From assembly GCF_021653995.1 (NCBI RefSeq), contig NZ_JAJJOZ010000011.1, positions 1 through 64,000 of the forward strand: DNA of 64,000 bases. The letters run 5' to 3'. The position numbers were made by a program, and so were the translations under genes. Every line of letters starts with the position of its first letter. Position 1 is the first letter of the stretch. The notes below the pieces were generated by a model. The model made no database searches. It saw only the letters and a program-made list of their open reading frames with translations, and was not told the DNA's origin. Below, piece by piece: positions 32,851 to 41,902 of the stretch. The DNA is from Allopusillimonas lactea (GTDB taxonomy: Bacteria > Pseudomonadota > Gammaproteobacteria > Burkholderiales > Burkholderiaceae_B).

Positions 32851-33759
32851 TTAACGCATCACTACTTTGGCGGTGGATTTGGCGGGTGTCTTCTTTGCTG
32901 TCGTCTTGGTTGTGGCCTTCTTGGCGGGCGATGGAGCTGGCTTGGACGTGGAAACCGCCTTCGCCTTGACTGTCGTCTTGGTGCGTGTCGTGGCCTTCTT
33001 GGGAGCCTTGGCTGCCGGCTTGCTGCTTGCCTTGGCCGTCGTCGTCTTGACAATGTCAGTGCCAGCGTCGGTAGTGCTGGCAGTGTCGATGGCGGTGTCT
33101 ACCGCCAAAGTATTGGATGCCGCGGCCAAGCGGCGTGCGCCGTTATAGCGCTTTGCCCAATAGGTAATGTCCATGTTTTCGACGCGTACCACGGCGCCTG
33201 AACGAGGAGCATGCACGAACTTGCGATTGCCTAGGTAGATGCCTACGTGCGAAAACCGATGGCCGCGCGTATTGAAAAACACCAGGTCGCCTCGCTTGAG
33301 CTCATCGTGCTCGACCGCCTTGCCGGCGTGAGCGAGATCCCTAGAGCGCCGGGGCAGTTTCAGGCCTAGTGATTGTTCTGCCGCGTAGACCACCAGGCCG
33401 CTGCAGTCGAAACCCGATTCGGGTTCGTCGCCGCCAAAACGGTACTTGGTGCCTATAAGGCTGAGCGCAGTGGCGACCATGGTGGGGCTGGAGGCCTGGG
33501 CGTGCGAAATGGGGTAGTCGCTGCGCTCGCGCGTGGCCAGGTATGAGCCCAGCGGATCGGACTGCGTACGGGAGAGGTAACTATTGCGAAGCTGACGATT
33601 GATCGAGCTGGCGGCGGAGGCGTCGGCGTGCTGGGCGGAGTTGTTTGCGGCGCACCCGGCAAGCGCGACAGAAGAAACGACCACCAGGATTTTGGCAAAA
33701 CGCCACAGATTCAATGGGATATTTGACGGAGATAGGCGGCTGAGCTGTTGTGGCGGCAT
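32851..33759 (-). CDS. NlpC/P60 cell-wall endopeptidase lipoprotein with basic tail
   Basis: A 302-residue protein. A lipoprotein signal ends in LAGC with C36 as lipid-modified residue. The NlpC/P60 cysteine peptidase domain (about 92-205) has C119 in FDCSG, H171 in SHVGIYLG and H183 in FVHAPRSG as catalytic set, as in Spr/MepS enzymes that cut peptidoglycan cross-links. Residues about 236-302 are a Lys/Ala/Thr/Pro-rich tail of histone H1-like repeats (KKATT, AKKTPAKS), unusual for this family; it could bind peptidoglycan or other polyanions. It is a single-gene unit, convergent with the DUF2325 gene. Confidence 0.9.
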   Translation of the reverse strand: MPPQQLSRLSPSNIPLNLWRFAKILVVVSSVALAGCAANNSAQHADASAASSINRQLRNSYLSRTQSDPLGSYLATRERSDYPISHAQASSPTMVATALSLIGTKYRFGGDEPESGFDCSGLVVYAAEQSLGLKLPRRSRDLAHAGKAVEHDELKRGDLVFFNTRGHRFSHVGIYLGNRKFVHAPRSGAVVRVENMDITYWAKRYNGARRLAAASNTLAVDTAIDTASTTDAGTDIVKTTTAKASSKPAAKAPKKATTRTKTTVKAKAVSTSKPAPSPAKKATTKTTAKKTPAKSTAKVVMR

Positions 33760-34130
33760 GGTCTTGACGTTTCAGCTTGCGTAAAGCTGCCCTGTGGAGA
33801 TGCCCGAAGTTGCCGTCAATTGACGATAACAATGAGCCATCAATGTGCAAAACCGTGCTATCTGGTCGAGCTTTACGCAAATTAAAATTTCGGAATTGGG
33901 CAAGTTTAACGAAACGTCATGGGGGGGTAAAGGCTTTTTCTGGTTTTTTACATTTATGTCAATCTATCCAAATGTGGGATACGCAGTTTCGGAAATAGGT
34001 ATTTTCCGTTATGACCCAGCGCTTTACGTGGCGCGCGCGCCGGGCTAGCCTTATAAACCCGCGGCCACTCCGGCCTGGTCTCTGAGCGTTGGCGGTACCG
34101 CCAGCATCGTAACAACTGATAGGATTCTGA
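33760..34130. other. 371-base gap, no gene recognised
   Basis: This divergent intergenic region between the NlpC/P60 and GlcG-like genes must hold both promoters. Short open frames exist (for example 33777-33998) but have no ribosome site or recognisable product. A hairpin-prone GTTGGCGGTACCGCCAGC lies around 34089-34106. I see no tRNA, repeat or terminator. Confidence 0.6.
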
Positions 34131-34538
34131 ATGAATACCAAACCCGTCTTGACCCTTACCGAGGTAAAAGCCATTCTCAATGCCGCCGAGAAGCACGCGG
34201 CAGCCAACAACTGGGCGGTAACCATCAGTGTTGTGGACGACGGCGGCCATTTATTGGGCATGGCACGCCTGGATGGCGCGGCACCCATCTCCGCCCAGAT
34301 TTCGCCAGCCAAGGCCCGTACGGCCGCTCTTGGCTGTCGTGAATCAAAGGGTTATGAAGACGTCATCAATCAAGGCCGCATTGCTTTTCTGTCCGCACCT
34401 GGCCTGGACGGTATGCTTGAAGGCGGGGTGCCGGTAGTTGCGCAAGGGCGTGTTATTGGCGCTGTGGGCGTATCTGGCGTCAAATCATCTGAAGACGTCG
34501 AGATCGCCAAGGCGGGTATCGCCGCACTTGGCCTATAG
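34131..34538 (+). CDS. GlcG/HbpS family haem-binding-type protein
   Basis: A 135-residue protein of the GlcG/HbpS (DUF336) family. It has the typical LTLTEVKAILNAAEKHAAANNW start, ISVVDDGGHLLGMARLDGA, SPAKARTAAL, and the glycine-rich GGVPVVAQGRVIGAVGVSG block. Family members bind haem or small ligands or accompany glycolate and aromatic catabolic enzymes, but no single role is established. It lies 20 bases before an MFS transporter gene, probably co-transcribed. Confidence 0.85.
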   Translation: MNTKPVLTLTEVKAILNAAEKHAAANNWAVTISVVDDGGHLLGMARLDGAAPISAQISPAKARTAALGCRESKGYEDVINQGRIAFLSAPGLDGMLEGGVPVVAQGRVIGAVGVSGVKSSEDVEIAKAGIAALGL

Positions 34539-34558
34539 CGCGTCCGGTTGCCGCACCT

Positions 34559-35866
34559 ATGTTCCGTAATGCGCTGAATCCCGGCGTCACACGTCGGGAA
34601 GCCTGGAGTTGGGCGATGTACGACTTCGCCAACTCGGGCTATACCACCGTCGTCCTGACCGCTGTATTCAGCGCCTATTTTGTTGGCGTAGTGGCCGAAG
34701 GCAAAGACTGGGGTACGCTGGCGTTCACCGCTGCGCTATCGCTCTCCTACCTGGCGGTCATGCTTACCATGCCCACGCTTGGCGCCCGGGCAGACGCCCG
34801 CGCCGGAAAGCGTCGGCTTCTCTACACCAGCACGGTAGGCTGTGTTCTCGCGACAGCGCTGCTCGCATTTACCGGTCCCGGCAACATCATGTGGGGCTTA
34901 GTGGTTATCGGGCTGTCCAATTATTGCTATTGCGTCGGAGAATCCGTCGTCGCAGCCTTTCTACCCGAGATCGCGCGTCCAGAGGCGCTGGGGCGGGTGT
35001 CGGGATGGGGCTGGAGTTTCGGCTATTGCGGCGGCATGCTCTCGCTGGGGGTATCGTTGGCGTTGGTCCTGCACGCCAGCAATGCAGGTCAACACGCCAG
35101 CCAGTATGTGCCGCACGTTATGCTGCTTACCGCATCGATCTTCGCAGTGGCGGCGCTGCCATCTTTTTTCTTCTTGCGCGAGCGCACGCCAGCGAGCCAG
35201 CAGGCCACCGAGCCGCTGTTGCGCCGCCTCGCTGCCGCGTGGCGTGATACGTCGCGCAATTTTCGTGATTTTCGCCTGCTGTTGTGCTGCATCTCCTGTT
35301 ATCAGGCAGGTATTTCCGTTGTTATCACGCTTTCCTCCGTCTACGCCACGCAGGCCATGGGGTTTTCGATGGCCCAGACCATGACGCTGGTGTTCACGGT
35401 CAATATCGCCGCAGCCCTGGGTGCGTTTCTGTTTGGCTATCTGCAAGACAAGATTGGCCACAAGACTGCGCTCTCGCTCACGTTGCTGGGCTGGATGGTG
35501 ATGATTGTGCTGGCCTACGCGGCAGTGCGCCCACCGCTGTTCTGGGCGGCTGCCACGGTGGCGGGCTTGTGCATGGGTACTAGCCAGAGCGCAGGTCGGG
35601 CGATGGTAGGCGCCATGGCACCGGCGGGGCGTCTGGCCGAGTTCTATTCGCTGTGGACATTCGCGGTCCAGTTGGCGGCAGTGGTTGGGCCGCTTTGCTA
35701 TGGCTTGGTTACCTGGCTTAGCGGCGGCAATCATCGGGCGGCGCTGCTGTCTACGGGGCTTTTCTTTGTAGGCGGGCTGCTGCTGTTGTGGCGTGTGGAT
35801 TTCGCCCGTGGCGTCCGTGTGCGTGATGCCGCCGTGCGAGCTACTATCAACTCATCAATGGTGTGA
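34559..35866 (+). CDS. MFS transporter, UMF1 (Atg22-like) family
   Basis: A 435-residue major facilitator with about 12 hydrophobic segments. The N terminus TRREAWSWAMYDFANSGYTTVVLTAVFSAYF is the hallmark of the UMF1/Atg22-like family. A cytoplasmic loop between the halves carries RERTPASQQ. Bacterial members are poorly characterised, and the yeast relative exports amino acids from the vacuole. It is in an apparent two-gene unit with the GlcG-like protein; the substrate is unknown. Confidence 0.88.
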   Translation: MFRNALNPGVTRREAWSWAMYDFANSGYTTVVLTAVFSAYFVGVVAEGKDWGTLAFTAALSLSYLAVMLTMPTLGARADARAGKRRLLYTSTVGCVLATALLAFTGPGNIMWGLVVIGLSNYCYCVGESVVAAFLPEIARPEALGRVSGWGWSFGYCGGMLSLGVSLALVLHASNAGQHASQYVPHVMLLTASIFAVAALPSFFFLRERTPASQQATEPLLRRLAAAWRDTSRNFRDFRLLLCCISCYQAGISVVITLSSVYATQAMGFSMAQTMTLVFTVNIAAALGAFLFGYLQDKIGHKTALSLTLLGWMVMIVLAYAAVRPPLFWAAATVAGLCMGTSQSAGRAMVGAMAPAGRLAEFYSLWTFAVQLAAVVGPLCYGLVTWLSGGNHRAALLSTGLFFVGGLLLLWRVDFARGVRVRDAAVRATINSSMV

Positions 35867-36022
35867 GCCCATATTGCGACGCACGGGGGAGTGTCGATCA
35901 CCAGATACCGTTCCGCCTGCTGTCAGTCTGACGTAAGGGTCGCGCGCTAGGGTGGGTCATAGCACAGTGCCGTTCTGCAAAATTCGTGCCGAAAAAATTA
36001 ATTCAATACAGGAGCCAATCAA

Positions 36023-38002
36023 ATGTCTACGGAAATTGAATCCGTCCTCACCGAAAACCGCGTGTTTCCGCCGTTCCCAAACCTGGTCAAAGACGCGGCC
36101 ATTTCCGGCATGGACAATTATCTGGCCATGTGCGCGTCTGCTCAAGCGGATCCCGAAGCTTTCTGGGGAAAGCTTGCGCGCGAAAATCTGGTCTGGACCA
36201 AGCCCTTCAGGCAGGTGATTGACAGTAGCAATGCTCCTTTCTATCGCTGGTTCGGTGATGGCGAGCTGAATGTTTCCGCGAATTGCCTGGACCGTCATCT
36301 GGGCACGCCGGTGGCCAATAAAACCGCGCTCATCTTCGAGGCTGACGACGGCCAGGTTACCACCATCACATACAAAGACTTGTACGCGCGTGTGTGCGAG
36401 TTCGCCAACGGCATCAAGGCCTTGGGGTATAAAACAGGCGATCGCGCCATTATCTACATGCCGATGTCGATCGAGGTCGTTGTGGCCATGCAGGCCTGCG
36501 CGCGGCTGGGCATCATCCATTCTGTGGTGTTCGGCGGGTTTTCGTCCAAAAGCCTGCACGAGCGCGCGGTGGACGTTGGCGCTTCGCTGGTTATTACGGC
36601 CGACGCGCAGCGCCGCGGCGGCAAGGAAATTCCGCTTAAGAGCGCGGTGGACGAAGCGCTCGCAATGGGCGGTTGTGAGGCGGTGCGCAACGTCATCGTC
36701 TATCGACGCACCGGCGGCAATGTCGCCTGGCATGAAGGGCGCGACCGTTGGATGCATGAGGTAAGCGCCGGCCAGCCGCCGGAGTGCCCCGCGGTGCCGC
36801 TCAATGCCGAGCACCCGCTGTTCATTCTGTATACCTCGGGCTCCACGGGTAAGCCAAAAGGCGTGCAGCATGCGTCGGGTGGCTTTTTGTTGTGGGCGCT
36901 GCTCACCATGCAATGGACGTTCGACGCCAAAGATAGCGATGTGTTCTGGTGCACGGCCGACGTGGGCTGGGTTACCGGCCACACCTATGTTACCTACGGC
37001 CCGCTGGCGGCAGGGCTCACGCAAGTCGTGTTTGAGGGCGTGCCCACCTATCCCGATGTGGGGCGGTTCTGGGAAATGATCGAGCGCCACAAGGTCACGG
37101 TGTTCTACACTGCGCCCACTGCTATACGCTCTCTTACCAAGGCCGCCGAGGCCTCGCCAGCGTACCACCCGCGCGAGTACAACCTCACTTCGCTGCGCAT
37201 CATCGGATCGGTGGGCGAACCCATCAATCCCGAGGCATGGATGTGGTATTACACCAATGTCGGCAAAGAGCGCTGCCCGGTGCTGGACACGTGGTGGCAG
37301 ACCGAAACAGGCGCCCACATGATTACCCCGCTGCCGGGTGTTACCCCGCTCAAGCCGGGGTCCTGCACCTTGCCATTGCCCGGCATCGAGGCGGCCGTTG
37401 TGGATGAGGCCGGCGAAGACGTCGAGCAGGGTAAAGGGGGCTTTCTGGTCATGAAGCAGCCCTGGCCGGGCATGATCCGCACTATTTGGGGAGACCCCGA
37501 GCGCTTCAAGAAAAGCTATTTTCCGCCCGAGCTCAAGGGCTACTATCTCGCAGGCGATGGGGCTCAGCGCGACAGCGATGGCTACTTCTGGATCATGGGC
37601 CGGATCGACGACGTGTTGAATGTCTCGGGCCACCGTCTGGGCACAATGGAAGTCGAGTCGGCGCTGGTAGCACACCAGTTGGTAGCCGAGGCCGCCGTGG
37701 TTGGCCGGCCTGACGACACGACGGGCGAGGCGGTGGTAGCCTTTGTGGTGCTTACCTGCACACTACCCGAGGGCGATGAGGCAGCGCGGATCGCGGCCGA
37801 ATTGCGTAACTGGGTGGCAAAGGAAATCGGGCCCATTGCCAAACCGCGCGAGATTCGTTTCGGGGATAACCTGCCCAAGACCCGTTCTGGAAAAATCATG
37901 CGTCGTTTGCTGCGCGTGGTAGCTAAGGGCGAGGTAGTCACCCAGGACGTATCCACGCTCGAGAACCCCGCTATTCTCGATCAGTTGTCGCAAGCGCGCT
38001 GA
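36023..38002 (+). CDS. acs: acetyl-CoA synthetase (AMP-forming)
   Basis: A 659-residue adenylate-forming enzyme activating acetate to acetyl-CoA via acetyl-AMP. The P-loop-like motif YTSGSTGKPKG is at residues 270-280, DTWWQTETG is the adenylation motif, and K624 in PKTRSGKIMRR is the catalytic lysine that Pat/GNAT enzymes acetylate in this family. The length matches Acs (about 650). AGGAG lies before the ATG. It is monocistronic with its own terminator at 38100. Propionyl-CoA synthetase is an alternative, but the overall motifs favour acetate. Confidence 0.9.
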   Translation: MSTEIESVLTENRVFPPFPNLVKDAAISGMDNYLAMCASAQADPEAFWGKLARENLVWTKPFRQVIDSSNAPFYRWFGDGELNVSANCLDRHLGTPVANKTALIFEADDGQVTTITYKDLYARVCEFANGIKALGYKTGDRAIIYMPMSIEVVVAMQACARLGIIHSVVFGGFSSKSLHERAVDVGASLVITADAQRRGGKEIPLKSAVDEALAMGGCEAVRNVIVYRRTGGNVAWHEGRDRWMHEVSAGQPPECPAVPLNAEHPLFILYTSGSTGKPKGVQHASGGFLLWALLTMQWTFDAKDSDVFWCTADVGWVTGHTYVTYGPLAAGLTQVVFEGVPTYPDVGRFWEMIERHKVTVFYTAPTAIRSLTKAAEASPAYHPREYNLTSLRIIGSVGEPINPEAWMWYYTNVGKERCPVLDTWWQTETGAHMITPLPGVTPLKPGSCTLPLPGIEAAVVDEAGEDVEQGKGGFLVMKQPWPGMIRTIWGDPERFKKSYFPPELKGYYLAGDGAQRDSDGYFWIMGRIDDVLNVSGHRLGTMEVESALVAHQLVAEAAVVGRPDDTTGEAVVAFVVLTCTLPEGDEAARIAAELRNWVAKEIGPIAKPREIRFGDNLPKTRSGKIMRRLLRVVAKGEVVTQDVSTLENPAILDQLSQAR

Positions 38003-38099
38003 GATGGCCGGGCCTGTGCCTCCGGGCGCAGGTCCAGAGTATCATGCATCTTTGCGGCAACGTGGCCGAGGCAGGGGTGACTCGATCCGGCCGCCATGC

Positions 38100-38135
38100 A
38101 AGCCAGGCAAGAGTGCCGCTCTTCGCCTGGCTTTT
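38100..38135 (+). terminator. rho-independent terminator of acs
   Basis: AAGCCAGGC (38100-38108) pairs with GCCTGGCTT (38125-38133), with an extra AGAG/CTCT inner stem and a TTTT end. Its presence argues that the EamA gene starts after it rather than at the upstream in-frame ATG at 38096. Confidence 0.88.
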
Positions 38136-38152
38136 ATATGTTTTCGGAGATC

Positions 38153-39055
38153 ATGTTGAACGCGGGCCAGGCTGAACGCGGCGCTTTGTCGCTCATGGTA
38201 TTGACGGTCGTCTTGTGGGCGTTCAGCTGGATCGCCATGAAATCCCTGGCGACACTGATCGGCCCCTTCGATTTGGTCATGGCGCGCTATGTCATTGCCT
38301 TTGTGGTGTTGCTGGCAGTCATGCTGGCCACCCGCCGCCGGCTTGCGCTGCCGCCATTGGGCCTCACGCTGGGGATCGCTGTTTTTCAGACTACGGCCTT
38401 TCAGTGTCTGTGCCAGTTGGCACTGATCACCGGCGGCGCTGGCCATGTCGTGATGCTGGCCTACACCATGCCATTCTGGGTCGTGATTTTTGCCTGGTGG
38501 CTGCTGGGCGAACGCCCTTCGCGCCGACACATGGTTGGTTTCGCCAGCGCGGCAATCGGGCTGGTCGCCATTATCGCACCCTGGAAAGGCCTTGGCTCGA
38601 TAGCAGGGTCACTGATAGCCCTGGCGGGCGGGGCGTCGTGGGGCCTGGGCGCAGTCCTGTCCAAAATCCTGTTTGCCCGGCATAAAGCCGAAGTCATGAA
38701 CGTTGCGGTGTGGCAGATGCTGCTTGGCGTCGTGCTCACCTGGCCTCTTACTCAGCTTTTTCCGCAGCAGGCCATCGTTTGGAACGGCGACCTTGTCGTG
38801 GGCCTGCTCTACATGGGCGTTCTGGCCTCGGCCCTGGGCTGGTGGCTGTGGTTATCGGTGGTCCAGCGCGTCAGCGCCACAGTGGCCGGCATGTCCAGCC
38901 TGGGCGTACCCGTGCTGACCGTGGTTTTTGCCTGGCTGATCCTGGGCGAACGCGCGTCCGTGGCCGAATTGGCGGGGGTGGCCTTCATCATGGCTGGCTT
39001 GGTCATCGTCACGGCCGCTGGCGCCCGTGCGCCCAAATCGACTGCGTCTGCGTGA
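38153..39055 (+). CDS. EamA/DMT-superfamily transporter
   Basis: A roughly 300-residue inner-membrane protein with ten hydrophobic segments and two EamA repeats (first near LWAFSWIAMKSL, second near GGASWGLGAVLSKILF). Family members export metabolites or amino acids. The frame opens at 38096 and has ATGs at 38138 and 38153. The first lies inside the acs terminator, so a later start is preferred; 38153 has GGAG close upstream. The substrate is unknown. Confidence 0.82.
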   Translation: MLNAGQAERGALSLMVLTVVLWAFSWIAMKSLATLIGPFDLVMARYVIAFVVLLAVMLATRRRLALPPLGLTLGIAVFQTTAFQCLCQLALITGGAGHVVMLAYTMPFWVVIFAWWLLGERPSRRHMVGFASAAIGLVAIIAPWKGLGSIAGSLIALAGGASWGLGAVLSKILFARHKAEVMNVAVWQMLLGVVLTWPLTQLFPQQAIVWNGDLVVGLLYMGVLASALGWWLWLSVVQRVSATVAGMSSLGVPVLTVVFAWLILGERASVAELAGVAFIMAGLVIVTAAGARAPKSTASA

Positions 39056-39061
39056 AGGAGG

Positions 39062-39146
39062 TGGTGCCCGGAGCGGGAATCGAACCCGCACGCCTTGCGG
39101 CTCCGGATTTTAAGTCCGGTATGTCTACCAATTTCATCATCCGGGC
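39062..39146 (-). tRNA. tRNA-Leu (anticodon TAA)
   Basis: An 85-base class II tRNA on the minus strand. The acceptor GCCCGGA pairs with TCCGGGC, the anticodon loop has TAA between CCGGA and TCCGG arms, a variable arm is present, the T arm is GCGGGTTCGATTCCCGC, and CCA is encoded. Confidence 0.97.
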
Positions 39147-39198
39147 AGTGGCGCGATGGCACTGCGATTGCCGGGGTGCCGGCCAGGGGAAAAGGCGA

Positions 39199-39288
39199 TG
39201 GCGGAAGCGGTGAGATTCGAACTCACGGACGGGTTGCCCCGTCGCTGGTTTTCAAGACCAGTCCATTCAACCACTCTGGCACGCTTCC
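39199..39288 (-). tRNA. tRNA-Ser (anticodon TGA)
   Basis: A 90-base class II tRNA on the minus strand. The acceptor GGAAGCG pairs with CGCTTCC, the anticodon arm CTGGT-CTTGAAA-ACCAG gives TGA, and there is a long variable arm and an encoded CCA. It is 52 bases upstream of tRNA-Leu(TAA) in the same direction, so the two are probably one transcript. Confidence 0.97.
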
Positions 39289-39454
39289 GCTGTTGAGCCT
39301 GGCCGGCGACTGGGCGCCGCTGGCCGAGAATGGGGATTTTAGCCCGAATTCCGCAGCTCACAGAAGGACGTGAGTGTAGCGCATGCGGGCGCAGCGTGGG
39401 CGGGCGATAATAAGCTTTTTTGCAACGGCCCTGATCCAGACAAGAGGATGACAT

Positions 39455-40432
39455 ATGAAAGCCATTGAAATTTCGACCCCCGGAGGCCCCGAGGTATTGA
39501 AGCTGACCGAGCGGCCAATGCCCGAACCCAAGGCGGGCGAGGTGCTGATCAAGGTTGCGGCGGCAGGCATCAACCGCCCCGACGTCTTTCAGCGCAAGGG
39601 GAACTACCCGCCGCCGCCGGGGGCGTCGGATTTGCCTGGCCTTGAAGTGTCGGGCGAGATCGTTGGCGGCGACGTAGGCGATACGGGGTTGGCAGTGGGC
39701 GACCAGGTTTGCGCGCTGCTGGCCGGCGGTGGGTACGCCGAATACTGCGTGGCGCCCGCGCCTCAATGCCTGCGCGTGCCCAAAGGCTTGTCGATGGTTG
39801 AAGCGGCGGGCTTGCCTGAAACCTACTTTACCGTATGGAGCAATGTGTTCGATCGCGGCCAATTGGCTAAAGGCGAATCGCTGTTGGTGCATGGTGGCGC
39901 CAGCGGTATTGGCACCACCGCCATCCAGCTTGCTGTTGCAATGGGCAATACAGTCTATGCAACTGCGGGCAGCGATGAGCGCGTCGAGGCCATACAACGC
40001 TTGGGTGCGGCCAAGGGGATCAATTACCGCACGCAGGATTTCGTCACGGAAATCAAGAATGCCACGGACGGCCGCGGGGTCGATGTGATTCTCGATATGG
40101 TGGCGGGCGACTATATCAACCGCGACCTCACCTGCCTGGCCGATGACGGCCGTATTGTCATCATCGCCCTGCTGGGCGGTGCCAAAGCCACTATCGACTT
40201 GAACCACGTGATGCGGCGTCGGCTGACGGTAACCGGCTCCACGCTGCGTCCGCGTCCGGTGGCCTTCAAGGGCCTGATTGCACAGGCGCTTCAGACCAAG
40301 GTGTGGCCTCTGCTCGAAGCGGGGCGCATCAAGCCCATTGTGCATGCCACCTTTCCGCTGGCGCAGGCGAGCGATGCCCACGCCATGATGGACGCTGGCG
40401 AGCAGATCGGAAAAATCATCCTCACGCTCTGA
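39455..40432 (+). CDS. NAD(P)H quinone oxidoreductase (zinc-free MDR, PIG3-like)
   Basis: A 325-residue medium-chain reductase that reduces quinones or enones with NADPH. It starts MKAIEISTPGGPEVLKLTERP, has GLEVSGEI, the cofactor motif LLVHGGASGIGTTAIQLA, and no zinc-binding cysteine cluster. The segment RPDVFQRKGNYPPPPGASDLPG is typical of the PIG3 / QOR branch. It lies 97 bases before tpiA in the same direction. It is probably a stress-protective or housekeeping enzyme. Confidence 0.9.
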   Translation: MKAIEISTPGGPEVLKLTERPMPEPKAGEVLIKVAAAGINRPDVFQRKGNYPPPPGASDLPGLEVSGEIVGGDVGDTGLAVGDQVCALLAGGGYAEYCVAPAPQCLRVPKGLSMVEAAGLPETYFTVWSNVFDRGQLAKGESLLVHGGASGIGTTAIQLAVAMGNTVYATAGSDERVEAIQRLGAAKGINYRTQDFVTEIKNATDGRGVDVILDMVAGDYINRDLTCLADDGRIVIIALLGGAKATIDLNHVMRRRLTVTGSTLRPRPVAFKGLIAQALQTKVWPLLEAGRIKPIVHATFPLAQASDAHAMMDAGEQIGKIILTL

Positions 40433-40529
40433 TCCCGTCGGGAGCGGCCCGTTTTTGTGCGGACGGGCCGCGAACACGCTACAATGCCGGGTTAACCCGA
40501 TTTTTGATTCCGGCTTTGATGGATACCTG

Positions 40530-41279
40530 ATGGACAACCCGCACAGTCGTAAACGCTTGGTCATGGGCAACTGGAAAATGCATGGCTCCCTGGCGGCCAA
40601 TGCAATATTGCTCGAAGGCCTGTTGGCTGGCGCCGCATCGGCCGCCAGTTGCGAACTTGCCGTCTGCGTGCCGTTTCCCTACCTTGCGCAGGCTCAGGCC
40701 GCGCTGCAGGGCAGTGCTGTTTCATGGGGCGCGCAAGATGTCAGTGCCCATGCGCAGGGCGCTTACACGGGCGAAGTCGCGCCCGGCATGCTTGCCGATT
40801 TTGCCTGCGGCTGGGCGCTCGCCGGTCATTCCGAACGTCGCACCATGCACGGCGAAACCGACAAGCTCGTCGCCGACAAGGCTGCAGCGGCGCTCGCGGC
40901 AGGTATCACCCCGGTGGTCTGCATTGGCGAAACCCAGGCCGAGCAACAAGCCGGCCAAACGCGCGACATCATCGCCCGCCAGTTGGCGCCCGTGCTCGCA
41001 CTGGGCGCCCAACAGGTCAATCGCATGGTGTTTGCCTACGAGCCCGTATGGGCCATCGGCACTGGCCTGAGCGCCACACCCGAGCAGGCTCAGGAAGTGC
41101 ATGCGTTCATCCGCAAACGGCTCGATGGCATCGGCGCCGGGCAGGTTCGCATCCTTTATGGCGGCAGTGTCAAGCCCGACAACGCCGCCCGCCTGTTCGC
41201 CATGCCCGACATCGATGGCGCGCTGGTTGGGGGCGCCGCCCTCAAGGCTCAAGACTTTTTACGTATAGCGGCCGCGTAG
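40530..41279 (+). CDS. tpiA: triosephosphate isomerase
   Basis: A 249-residue glycolytic TIM barrel interconverting dihydroxyacetone phosphate and glyceraldehyde 3-phosphate. Catalytic residues are K16 in NWKMHG, H100 in AGHSERR and E171 in YEPVWAIGTG, with the phosphate loop ILYGGSVKPDN. The start at 40530 is preferred; ATG 40563 is a shorter alternative that begins right at the catalytic strand. It is followed by secG after 16 bases, the usual betaproteobacterial order. Confidence 0.95.
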   Translation: MDNPHSRKRLVMGNWKMHGSLAANAILLEGLLAGAASAASCELAVCVPFPYLAQAQAALQGSAVSWGAQDVSAHAQGAYTGEVAPGMLADFACGWALAGHSERRTMHGETDKLVADKAAAALAAGITPVVCIGETQAEQQAGQTRDIIARQLAPVLALGAQQVNRMVFAYEPVWAIGTGLSATPEQAQEVHAFIRKRLDGIGAGQVRILYGGSVKPDNAARLFAMPDIDGALVGGAALKAQDFLRIAAA

Positions 41280-41295
41280 GCCTCGGAGTTCTTTC

Positions 41296-41772
41296 ATGCA
41301 ATGGTTGTCATCCGTTCTTTTGGCGGTCCAGGTCATTTCGTCGCTGAGCATCATCGTGCTCGTCTTGCTGCAGCAGGGTAAAGGCGCCGATATGGGGTCG
41401 TCCTTCGGTGGTGGCTCCGCGGGCAGCCTGTTCGGCGCAAGCGGGGCGGCCAACTTCCTGTCGCGTACCACCAAGTGGGCTGCCATCGTGTTCTTTGCAT
41501 CCACGGCCGGCTTGGCTTGGGTGGGGCATCGTCCGGTTGAGCGTAGCCAGGTCCAGGAAGGCGTAATGCAAAACTATCAGGGTGCAGTTCCTGCTTCAGG
41601 CGGCGCTGTTCCTGCCGCGCCGGGTGCCGGCCAGGGCGCCGCTGTGCCTGCCGTACCCTCCGTGCCGCAATCCGCAAGCCCCGCGCAGCAACCCGCGCCG
41701 GCAACCACCACTGACAAGGCCGACGCCGCCAAGCCCGAAGCGTCCACGTCCCAGTCCGCGCCAGCAAAATAG
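41296..41772 (+). CDS. secG: preprotein translocase subunit SecG
   Basis: A 158-residue subunit of the SecYEG translocon. Two membrane segments lie at about residues 1-25 and 55-75, with the cytoplasmic SecG loop LQQGKGADMGSSFGGGSAGSLFGASG between. Residues about 95-158 are an extension rich in alanine, proline and glutamine, making it longer than the roughly 110-residue E. coli protein; such tails are variable in this family. It forms an operon with tpiA and precedes tRNA-Leu(GAG). Confidence 0.95.
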   Translation: MQWLSSVLLAVQVISSLSIIVLVLLQQGKGADMGSSFGGGSAGSLFGASGAANFLSRTTKWAAIVFFASTAGLAWVGHRPVERSQVQEGVMQNYQGAVPASGGAVPAAPGAGQGAAVPAVPSVPQSASPAQQPAPATTTDKADAAKPEASTSQSAPAK

Positions 41773-41795
41773 GCTCGCATCTTGCACAATTTTTG

Positions 41796-41804
41796 TGCTA
41801 GAAT
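41796..41804 (+). promoter_or_regulatory. candidate extended -10 promoter of tRNA-Leu(GAG)
   Basis: TGCTAGAAT, an extended -10 element, ends 13 bases before the first tRNA base. No matching -35 was found at the right distance, and the tRNA may instead be read through from secG. Confidence 0.4.
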
Positions 41805-41817
41805 AGCCGTCTTTCTT

Positions 41818-41902
41818 GCCGACGTGGTGGAATTGGTAGACACGCTATCTTGAGGGGGTAGTGGCGAAAGCTGTACGAGTTCGAGTCTCGTCGTCGGCAC
41901 CA
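41818..41902 (+). tRNA. tRNA-Leu (anticodon GAG)
   Basis: An 85-base class II tRNA. The acceptor GCCGACG pairs with CGTCGGC, the anticodon arm CTATC-TTGAGGG-GGTAG gives GAG, and the T arm GAGTTCGAGTCTC and CCA are encoded. In related genomes this tRNA follows secG and precedes the nuo operon; here a different region follows. Confidence 0.97.

Noticed and set aside
32605..33201. 198-codon plus-strand frame overlapping the DUF2325 end and the NlpC gene
   Set aside because: It crosses the bidirectional terminator and is antisense to the basic tail of the NlpC/P60 protein; the glycine/leucine/cysteine-rich content is the complement of Lys/Ala-rich coding.
35957..37675. 572-codon minus-strand frame
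   Set aside because: It lies wholly antisense to acs, whose motifs are unmistakable.
38096..38152. Earlier start for the EamA transporter
   Set aside because: The ATG at 38096 is inside the acs terminator stem, so it would not be in the EamA transcript's leader.
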